Part shown: piece by piece, positions 53,199 to 61,787 of the stretch | How the letters are laid out: each line of letters opens with the position of its first letter | Numbering within the stretch: the first letter of the stretch is position 1 | NCBI GenBank assembly: GCA_002221725.1 | Contig: NJFT01000235.1 | Coordinates: 1 to 61,787 of the forward strand | Direction of reading: 5' to 3' | DNA: 61,787 nucleotides | DNA from: Scedosporium boydii | Lineage: Eukaryota; Ascomycota; Sordariomycetes; Microascales; Microascaceae | The notes under the pieces: generated by a model | What the model was told of the DNA's origin: nothing | Seen by the model: only the letters and a program-made list of their open reading frames with translations | Database searches by the model: none | Made by a program: the position numbers and the translations under genes

Positions 53199-56100
53199 AT
53201 GTCGGATGCGGGTATTCATGTCATCTTTGATAGTGCACAGGATGGCCAGCCTCCCAGGAAAGCAGAGATTGAGTACGTCCAGTCCCTCGCTACCCCCACT
53301 GGGCCCCTCGAGCTAACTTTGCGTGTACCATTTTAGCATCATCGCCGTCCACGGACTCAACTTTCTAAACAGCGCCAACCATGCGCAGGGCACCTGGACG
53401 AAGGGCGACAAATTATGGCTGCGCGATTTCCTCCCCGACCAGCTTCCGAAGCCCCCCCGGGTGATGCTGTTCGAATACAACTCGAGCCCCGCCCTAGGCT
53501 CATCAGCAATCAAAGTTGACGACCACGCGAGGACCCTGCTTCAGTGGCTTCGTGTGGAGAGAAGGGTAGCTGGGTTTTGCAACTCCGTCACCGTTTTGAG
53601 CGCGATATCCTAACAGAACGCGTCGCATAGAGTGATCCTCAGAGGCCGCTTGTTTTCATTTGCCATAGCCTGGGCGGCATCGTGGTCAAATCGGTGAGTT
53701 TCGGCTGCTCATTCATTGCGCGAGGAGCCATGCCCCTAACCTCCGCGCGATAATATAGGCGCTTGTCGAAGCCAAGCTGAACACAAAATACGCATCCATC
53801 CTCGCGTCGACTCGTCTCCTTGTTTTCTTCGCCACACCGCATCAGGGTGGAAATTTCGCGAGCGTCGGCGACATCGTTGCGAAGATAGTCAGCAAGGGTC
53901 TCAGGAATCCGAGCAATGACCTTGTCGACGCGCTCAAGGAAAACTCCAACGAGGCTACACGGCGATACGAACAGGCCCGCCACTTATTTGGCAAATGTCC
54001 CGCTATCAACTTTTACGAAGGACTGAGCTACGGGGTGGCCGGGATTGTATGTACACATCAGACCTCATCTCACTTGGACGAGCTATGACGCTGACCATAT
54101 ATTGGTAGATTGTGGATAAGAAGTCTGCGACCTTGAATTTGCCCGGTGACCTCGAGACGCAGGTCGCTATACAGGCGGACCATAGCGACATTTGCAAATT
54201 CGAATCGGCCAGTAACCTAACATGCAGATTAGTTATGGGGACGATTGTTGATGAACTCGAGTCAGCATTGGAGCTGGAAGATGACTCTAGTGGTTAGGTT
54301 GCCCGTGAATAGAGTAACAGATATTCGTTAACTGATTGCGTAGGCATAGATAACCTGAGTGAAAGGAACCGTATATGTCTCGCAAACCTTTGGGTGACGG
54401 ACCCCGCTCATGACAGGGCCCGCAGCAGGGCAGCTTCCGGAGCTCTCCAGTGCCACCCATCTCGGCTATCTATCAGAAAAGAGTATTGTCGTCACTGGCA
54501 CGAACGCGAGCAGGGAGGTCTGCTCTGGGTCACGAGCGGTGTTGAACAAGAGAGGACTGCGCTGCTCTGCGACATTATTGACGAAGTGGAAGGCCAGAGC
54601 CTAAACCGCATTGCTTATTTCTTCTGCCAAGAGAACGACCCTAGGGGAGACAACGCCCTCGCCATCCTACGTAGCCTTGTCTACCTTCTCATAGTACAAC
54701 AAACGTCGCTAGTATCCCATGTGCAAGCCAAATTCGACGTTGCCGGCCGCAATCTTTTCGCGGACAGGAACGCCTGGGTGGCTATTTGCGAAATCTTCAC
54801 AAATATGCTAATGGATATGAACTCCCCAAGGGTGTTCCTGGTTGTCGACGCCCTCGAGCACTGCAAGAGGGGCCAGGCAAGCCTCTTGAAACTAATCATC
54901 GGGTCTTCTTCGCCACGCGTCAGGTGGATTGTGTCAAGTAACGCAGGCGAAGAAATCGACAAACAGTTGCAGCTCGATCCGTTACGGACAGTGCTCGATC
55001 TAGAACTTGATGTGACCTACGAAGACTTGGAGCGACGGCATCGGGAAACTATCCAGGGCATCCTGTCTTTTAACAGCGAAGAATCTCAATACTGTCTACG
55101 ACTCTTGTCGATAGTCCTAATTGCACATCAACCGCTTCTTTTGGAGGAACTCGGGGTCCTGGCGGGGCTGAGTTCAACGGAATCAATTGCAGCCGCCGTC
55201 CGTCGCTGCGGGTCGTTTCTCTCTGTCACGGACGGCACGGTAAACTTTACTAATCGATTTTCCAAGTCATATCTCTCTTCCTCGAGCGCCCGGGAAGTGA
55301 TAAACCAGGGGCAAAATCCTCACGGCATCATCTTTCGGAGATCACTCGCGGTGATGCTCGAGACTCTGCATCGCAATATGTATGATCTAGAAGACTTCGC
55401 CTTTGATATCGACGAAGACGAGAAACCAGACACGAACCGGTTGGTCTCACTCGGATACTCCTGCATCTACTGGGTTGACCACCTCACACAGTGGCTGTCT
55501 ACCCAAGATTCTCAATCTGTCTCCGAGCTTGAGGACGGTGGGAGCGTCGATAGCTTCCTCAGAAGCAAGTATCTTTACTGGCTGGAGGCTCTTTCCTTTC
55601 TCGGACATCTAGCAGCCGGAAAGACGGCAATGGAGAAACTTGAGGCGCTGCTCCGTGTAAGCTCTTCACCCAACAACGCCTTCGTCTTGATATCTCACTA
55701 ACTGCTATTTCGACCTACCTCCAGACGGGATCGTCTCTTCACTCATTCGTTTGCGATGCCCAGCGCTTTTTGCATCGCCACGAGTTCCTTATACGGAGGT
55801 GGCCCCTGCAACTCTACGTTTCGGCCCTACTATTTAGTCCGAATAGTAGCGTAGTCAAGAATCTCTTCGACGACAATAATCCAAAGGGCGTCATGACCAA
55901 ATTCACCATGGATGACGGGTGGGTCGAAAATTTTGACGGAGCCTACGGGAATTTTGGCTACGCTGTCGTTTTCTCACCTAACGGCGCTTTTATCGCATCG
56001 GTAGGTGCTTACGACGCGACCGTTCGGGTCTGGGATGCCGCAACTGGGGTTTGCCGTCACGCGTTAGCTGCGCATGCGAAACCCGTCAAGGAGGTCATCT

Positions 56101-57158
56101 TTTCTCCCGACTCGAAATTCGTAATATCGTCATGCGGAACCAGAACTATGATCTCGGAGGCCGAAACCGGGGAATGTCATGGAGTGTTCGATGCCGAGAG
56201 CAGGCTTGTTGCCCTATCCCCCGACTCTGCGCTAATAGCTTTCTACGAGCGACGAAGTAAACAGATTTGTCTCTGGAATGCAACCACAAGCTCTCAGCGG
56301 CATCTACCGGCACCTCCGACTAGGCTCTTCTCGCCGGTTTCGATCCAGTTTTCTCCGGACTCTCAAAAAATCGCTGCTGTTGATTGGCACGGTGAAGTCT
56401 ACATCTGGACCCTTAAGGATCCAGTCAGAATCCCAATTGTTGCCAGCAGTTTTTGTCCCTACTCTCTAGCTTACTTCTCCCCGGATGGACGACACCTTGC
56501 CCTCAAGAGAGAAGCCTATCTCCCTAGACCTCGCATGAGTGATTCTCTTGTGTTGTGGGATTTTCAAACCGATGAAAGGCGATCTGTAGATCTCCCCAGG
56601 AATGGCATCACATCCTTGGTATATTCGCCCGACTCGAAATATATCGCGGCATTTAATGGAGATATCATCGCTGTGGTTAATGCTCAGACTGTTCAACTCC
56701 AATACACTCTCTATGCATGCGAGTCATTCAAAGCAACCGCGTTCTCGTCCGATTTCCGGCTATTAGCAATAGCTTGCAGCGACATGACTCTCGTGGTCTA
56801 TGACATTGAAACAGGCTGGACGCACAAGTTGAGAGTTGGCGCACATCTCTTAAGGCATCAAAAGACATTGCAGATCCTGTCATTTGACCAGACGGGCCGC
56901 TATCTCACCACCGAGGTCGGTGTCATCGACCTCGATCTATCTCCACGAGTTTCGGGTCCCATAACACGTGAACCATATCACGATCCGGTCTACATGGGCC
57001 CGGGGCTGCTCAGCGACGAAGGATGGATCGTGCGAGGCTCGGAGAAGATTGTGCGGCTGCCTGATAATATAGGCGCGACTGCCAAAACTTGGGCCGTTTC
57101 AGGTTCAACGTTTGCTGTTAGTTACGCGCCTACGAAGGTGTGGGTTTTCGATCTGTAA
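53199..57158 (+). CDS. Esterase-like (SesB type)-NACHT-WD40 receptor
   Basis: Seven exons (53199-53272, 53337-53565, 53631-53693, 53759-54046, 54109-54292, 54344-55656, 55725-57158), introns 51-68 bp, 1194 residues in phase. The N-terminal ~300 residues form an alpha/beta-hydrolase of the SesB type: DIIAVHGLNFLN, nucleophile elbow VFICHSLGGIVVKS, FFATPHQGGNF. A NACHT-like module follows (LLWVTSGVEQERTALLCDI, RIAYFFCQEND, FLVVDALEHCKRG, RVRWIVSSNAGEE). Its Walker A loop is SGVEQERT instead of GDPGKGKT, so nucleotide binding is doubtful. The C terminus has WD40-type repeats (VVFSPNGAFIASVGAYDATV, VRVWDAATG, later IWTLKD and LVLWDF). This is the domain plan of fungal NLRs that trigger cell death on non-self recognition. 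Confidence 0.85.
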
Positions 57159-59076
57159 ATCTAGCACTCAGAGTGTCTGTCCTCGTCTCTAAGAGCTAAG
57201 GGACCTTCTTTCACCACTGTTACTGTGGTCGCTTTACCACGCGGCTAGATGGCAAAATCAAATTTAAATAGTCGAGGAAACATGGTTAGCATCCCAGTTT
57301 TACCTTAGGTCCATGGCGCGAACTTTAGAGTAACATGTTCGAAAAAATGCGGCTTTCCTATATACCCATGAACCAACGTGTACCTCGAGCGTTGTGAGAA
57401 TAGCGCTTTACCCAGCACTCGCCGCCCTGATACCTACCACCTTGGGCGCATTGCCCTCTGAGGCAGACTCTAGCTTTGATCTATACGTCACCAGCGATGT
57501 ACTAAATTATGTGACAAAGAATGCGGCCGTTGTGTTGTTCCCGTTGACTTCCATATTAGTTAGTTGAGTCGAGGACTTGCCACGGCGTCGATGAGATGGA
57601 TTGGGGTATTTGCCTGGCAGTAGACCACTTTGCGATTATTGTCTCTCAGCCTCGTACCACGACTTTAAGTCCTGTAATTTCAGAGCCATAGGTTGATGGT
57701 CTTTTACTCTTTGGGCCAAAGAGGTCATACCTCGTAGTTCTTACCTACAGCCATCAAGATCGTGGGATAAAATTGATAAAACAAATCCATTGTTCCTACC
57801 TCGGTTTTCTCCCTTAACAACCTGCCAATGTGACTCATTCATGCACTGTATTATTTCTACGGTTCGGTTGAAGGCACTCCGCTGATGATGCACTTGAGCG
57901 CAACATCGATAATAGTCCAGCCACCATTTAGCACTGCCGTTTCACAAGGTGGTGGTGGACAGGACAGTGTCGAGCATACAGTAATCGTTGGCGTCGTTGG
58001 ACCGCGGATGTTTAAGCCGGGGATGCGAACCTGCTCCCCGGTCACTATACAGGGCTCCGCTAGTAGTATATACCATAGACAGTCGATCCCTAGTTGATGC
58101 AGTTTGACGGGCGGTGGACAGGAGCACCCCACGAGGATGAAGAGAACACGGATATTACGAAGGGGCCCAAGAAGGAAGAATCAAATGAATGTCTTGCTTT
58201 TTAGTATTGGCTTGTTCGGGGGACTGCTGGTCATTCCGATCGTTTACTGTCTGGGTGTCGGTGATTGCTTTTTTCTTTTCTGTTTAGAACTTTAGATGCA
58301 GACATGTAAGACACCGAAGAGCGGTGCTATGAATCGTGTCCCAGCCCAGCTCGATACCTAAAGCCTAGCGAAGCGGCAGCGGGACGGTTGCTTCCTTGTC
58401 TTGTCTTTGCCCAAACTCGCTGAAGTTGACTCGAACCCAACTGGGTGGTCTCATCGGGGTCAATCTTGATCTGCGCCCAGCGTCAACTTGGCCGCCGGGC
58501 TTCCTTCGTATTCCTCACACGCCACCCTGCCACGCACCACCTTCCCCCCCCTGGCCCGAAGTACACAGGAAAGGGTCGAAAACGGGCGAAGCGTAAACGT
58601 GGAACGTGTGGCATTCGGGAATGAAAGTAGTCACATTGAGTTTAGCCCCTATTTGAGTCCAGGGTCAGCTTGAAAGAGCCCATGGCTCCGCCACACTCTT
58701 TGCTCTCTGGGTTTTCAATTACACATCGCTCACGCGTTGGCTCCCTTTTTTACGATTTTTGGAATCGGGAAAGGGATTAAAGAATACGGTGGCAGTGAGG
58801 GATGAAGGTCTCGTTCCGTGTATATTGTCGACCAAGCGGTTTCTGGTATCATCCGCCACGAATCATCAAATAAGACGCTAGCTTGGCTTGTCTTCGCCTC
58901 ATCAAACTTCAATCACCGATATGAGACAAAGATCGCGAAGTGTCTAGCACATCTTCAATGCTCGTAGACTATATAATGGGGCTTTTCTTTTGTTATTCGC
59001 CTCGCTTTATGAGGCTAAGTGTTTGAACGCGAAACAGCAATCAAGGTGAAGAAGGAAAACCCCACCGAGCTTCACC
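57159..59076. other. Intergenic
   Basis: About 1.9 kb between the receptor and the GH12-like gene. A small plus-strand frame at about 58137-58295 with one hydrophobic stretch is not convincing. The only site named is the TATA box of the GH12-like gene. Confidence 0.5.
58970..58977 (+). promoter_or_regulatory. TATA box of GH12-like gene
   Basis: TATATAAT 107 bp upstream of the start codon at 59077. Confidence 0.5.
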
Positions 59077-59908
59077 ATGAAGGCTTCCACTGTCCTTGGG
59101 TTCTTCTTCGCCGGCCTGGTGGCTGCGGCCGACCCAATTGAGAACTGCATAGCGAACGGCACTATTCAGGCGAATGGCTATACTCTCCGCAACGCTCAAT
59201 TCAACCCCCAGGCCATTGGGAATCAATGCATCAGCGATCTCTCCCCGGTAGAGGTGCCATCTCTCGCATGGTCGACGCATTGGAATTGGACGGCCAGCCA
59301 TTCGGAATCCGCGACATCCTTCGCGAATGCCCAGCTTAATTTCACTGCGACTCCGCTCTCGTCAATCACCAGCATACGTAGCAACTGGCACTTCACGTAA
59401 GTTCGAAGTTGGCGGGACCCCGTGGAGGCAAACTCATTCTCCACTATTAGTGAATCCAAACTGACAAGCAATTTTTAGGTCTCAAATCGATCCGGATAGT
59501 GTGGCCTCCGTCGCCTACTATCTCTTCGCCGGTGCCACCTGCAACGGTCCTCCGGCTTTCGAGATTCAGATCCGACTGGCGTCATACGGCGAGCCACCTA
59601 TCGTTTCCTCCCTGGGCGACGAGGTGAGCCCGAAACCGGCCTACACCATCTGTTCGAGAGGTGTATCGTACCGTTTATACAAGGGGATAGAGCGAGGCCT
59701 GACTGTGTTTACATTTGTTGCGTCTGGTAATCTGGACGAGTATTCTGGGGACCTAAGGATTTTCCTCCGTATCTTGGAGAGCAAAAGCGAGCTGCCGGAG
59801 ACGCAGTGCCTAACTCGGATCCATGCGGGAGCCCAGGTTTTCGATGGAGCTGGGGCATTGAAGACACTAATATATTCCACTTCGGTAGGTAGTACCGAAT
59901 CGCAGTAG
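59077..59908 (+). CDS. Secreted GH12-like protein, probably inactive
   Basis: Exons 59077-59396 and 59479-59908 (82-bp intron) give 249 residues, the normal GH12 length. A signal peptide (MKASTVLGFFFAGLVAAA) is followed by GYTLRNAQFNPQAIGNQC, matching the GH12 start (YTLYNN-WG------QC). Further matches are PAFEIQIRLASYGEPPI, where E135 aligns with the nucleophile of the EIMIW motif, LTVFTFVASGNLDEYSGDL, and CLTRIHAGAQVFDGAG. The last aligns with the FGTEPFTG motif that carries the acid/base Glu. That residue is Gln (Q226), and the Trp of EIMIW is Arg. GH12 enzymes cleave beta-1,4-glucan or xyloglucan in plant walls. This one likely binds or acts as a decoy, not as a catalyst. The family call itself rests on pattern match. 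Confidence 0.7.
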
Positions 59909-61475
59909 GCCAAAGAGGGAGCCACTGCTGCTGCTGAGAGGTGGTGAGGTCGGTGTATCTAGCTACGGCGTAATAAACTAGTTCGCCAGAAAATAGTACC
60001 AGGGAAAAATAAGTGTGTACCGCTCTCCGTCAACGTAGGTATCCATGGGGCAGTGTATCAAAAAGTCTTTGAGACGTCAGCTACTTTGGGCCAGAACGTG
60101 GTCGTAACACGAGGAAAAGGGACGGTGTGGCGTCGATGAGCCCGGGATCCGCGGATTCCTAGCTTCTAAGAACGAAGATGAGTTCGTCCCGTATTCACCA
60201 AACCGAAAGTGGGCATCCTAGCCTGACGGGGCGGCCCTCCATACGTCGATACGAGGTACGCTAAAACGTTAAAGGGGCGGTGATGGGGCAGGTAGGGCCG
60301 TCTTAAATTAATAGAAACCCTTGCCATTTCAACGGTTGCTCACTTCCAGACTTCTATAGATAATAACAAGTGCTACAGGATGCTTCCAGTCCCACCTTTC
60401 CGGGTCCAAAGATTGTCCTTCCTCCGCGGGTTATGGATGGTTGAAACGAGGGGAGCGCATATAAGGGCTAGAAAGGGAAAGGAGACGCGGAAAAATGCTC
60501 GACGGAGCAGATCGTTTTACACCATGTTCCCACCACGTTCCCACCACGTTTCTTGCACTTTCTGTGTCCTCTGTCCCTTGTCTCTTACATCCCGCCTCCA
60601 TCCCCGGCTCCTCATTTGCACCCTACGGCGGCACGGCGAGATGGCTTTCTCAGAAAACGGCTCACATGCCTTCTGTCCCGATGTCTTCGTCGTCGACCAT
60701 ACTGACTTTCCCCTAAACGCCGCTGCTACCTTCGCGTCGGCCGCCGTCGGGAAGACACAGAAACGGACGACAAACGCGCCATCGAATACCCCGGATGTAT
60801 GCCATCGTATTCGCACGTATACTTGGCGTTACCGATGGAGGGGGTCAATCGATAGGGCTTTCTATCATCTCTCTGTGCCCGTGAGCGTGTATACCTCCTC
60901 TCGATGCTGGTTCGTAATAACGTCATCTGGCGGACGCGGTTCATAGCAATCTCGCTCTCTACCATTCTAGAAACAAATCTGGCGGGAGGGGACCTGTATA
61001 CGAATGGCGTCGAGAGAAGGCACGGCATGCCCTGGTCGCCGCACACCGTGAAACATCGCCCGGGTGCGGTAGCCATCAGCCGAAATACCACCCCAAACAA
61101 GGACTTTGTGTAGGCAGGACGGCGATATCGTTCACGGAACGCATAGGGCACTGGCAATCTCGTAGGCGTCGTGCACATTAGGCAGCCTCCTTTAATAAAA
61201 CGGAAATGATAGCAATATCAGTGACCTCCCCGTCGATGAAGAGTTTCGGTCGGTATTCTCAGGTGCCAGGTCGACCGCAGCGGGCGGGTATATATATATA
61301 TTCCTTCTGACACTGGTGTAGGTGTCGGAACAACCAGCCCTGACACAGCATCGAAGCCAGCCGCGCTGATCGAGCGCCATAGTTACAACTTGGACAAATT
61401 TGCCGCCCCATTCTATCCCTCCCCCCTCCCCCCTTCCCGTGAACCAAACCAAACCAAAGTTTGAGATGCTCTGGC
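59909..61475. other. Intergenic, nothing recognised
   Basis: About 1.6 kb. A 188-codon plus-strand frame at 60380-60946 is Arg/Ser-rich with no family features. A direct repeat of CCCACCACGTT lies near 60530-60550. Confidence 0.5.
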
Positions 61476-61712
61476 CTACTCTTGTGGCCTGCGCCCTCGT
61501 ACGAACCGATAGACAGTAATCAAATGATGATCGCGGCTCCGGAATTCCCGCTTCACGCCCTCTATCAAAACCTGGACCTGCTCGTTCGTGTACCCCCAAA
61601 CCCGGGTGAAGAGTGCGGGAGTATGAGACTCTACAGACATCTGCATGTGAATCTGCTCGAATCGGCCCAGCTCCTTCAACACGGGATCTTTGGCCCAAAT
61701 GCCGATAGGTAT
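61476..61712 (-). CDS. C-terminal exon of a LaeA-like SAM methyltransferase (partial)
   Basis: An acceptor TTAG at 61716-61713 opens an exon reading IPIGIWAKDPVLKELGRF, then HMQMSVESHTPALFTRVWGY, EVQVLIEGVKREF and VYRFVRGRRPQ before the stop at 61476. This is the C-terminal tail of fungal LaeA/UMTA-type S-adenosylmethionine-dependent methyltransferases (IG-W---K-LG----, ALFTR-LGW, K-----H-Y---Y---G-KP). The SAM-binding part lies upstream, beyond the right edge of the window. The substrate is unknown. Such genes are often near secondary-metabolite clusters. Confidence 0.75.
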   Translation of the reverse strand: MPIGIWAKDPVLKELGRFEQIHMQMSVESHTPALFTRVWGYTNEQVQVLIEGVKREFRSRDHHLITVYRFVRGRRPQE

Positions 61713-61771
61713 CTAAGGCGGCAAACAGAAGTTCTCATGCTTAGCAAACCGGCAACCCACGCTAGCCAACA

Positions 61772-61784
61772 CGGGGGGGGGGGG
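61772..61784. repeat. G13 homopolymer at window end
   Basis: A run of 13 G lies three bases from the right edge, inside or near an intron of the partial methyltransferase gene. Confidence 0.85.
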
Positions 61785-61787
61785 ACC

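Noticed and set aside
58137..58295. Small membrane peptide with one hydrophobic segment
   Set aside because: Too short, no conservation evidence, and upstream stops are close.
60380..60946. 188-codon plus-strand frame
   Set aside because: Arg/Ser/His-rich composition typical of chance frames. It has competing frames on the other strand.

Overview
The window is nuclear DNA of a filamentous ascomycete (Pezizomycotina). The gene families point there: a HeLo domain, a Clr5 domain, a PhiA-type cell-wall protein, a fungal CorA-like protein, a DUF7708 STAND-like protein and a NACHT-WD40 receptor. So do the introns, which are short (51-166 bp), begin mostly GTRNGT, carry CTAAC or CTGAC branch sites, and had to be spliced to restore known domains. 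Exon joins were worked out by hand from frame and phase. Family names come from recalled motifs, not from a search.

Layout. 0-7 kb: a VOC-fold protein, a long gene-poor stretch with a likely non-LTR retrotransposon relic, and an FAD monooxygenase with an in-frame stop. 7-22 kb: accessory genes, many of them broken. These are a HeLo-domain gene running in frame (after one frameshift and one stop) into an E2-like fold, an intact 1031-residue Clr5-ankyrin protein, an intergenic block with eight copies of a CAAAAGGACAAT-like 12-mer, an orphan 364-residue gene, a decayed protein kinase and a decayed CorA-like membrane protein. 22-32 kb: an NmrA-like reductase, an orphan gene, a secreted two-domain CBM-like protein, a short-chain dehydrogenase and two intron-containing tRNA genes (Gln, Ser).

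32-44 kb: an acidic coiled-coil protein, a seven-helix membrane protein, a DUF7708 STAND-like gene divergent from an AAA+ ATPase, and an SDR. 44-50 kb: GH63 glucosidase I, an F-box/ankyrin protein and PhiA. 50-62 kb: a relic of an NB-ARC-type NTPase, an intact esterase-like (SesB type) NACHT-WD40 receptor, a GH12-like secreted protein that appears to lack its acid/base glutamate, and the C-terminal exon of a LaeA-like methyltransferase.

Reading. Housekeeping or wall genes (GH63, PhiA, tRNAs) alternate with genes of the fungal self/non-self and cell-death repertoire (HeLo, STAND, NACHT-WD40, Clr5-ankyrin, AAA+, kinase). Several of the latter are broken by stops and frameshifts, while very long neighbours (881, 1031 and 1194 residues) are intact. 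That argues for real birth-and-death turnover more than for general sequencing error. The best candidates for something undescribed are the HeLo/E2-like pairing, the repeated 12-mer upstream of the Clr5-ankyrin gene, and the apparently dead GH12 protein.
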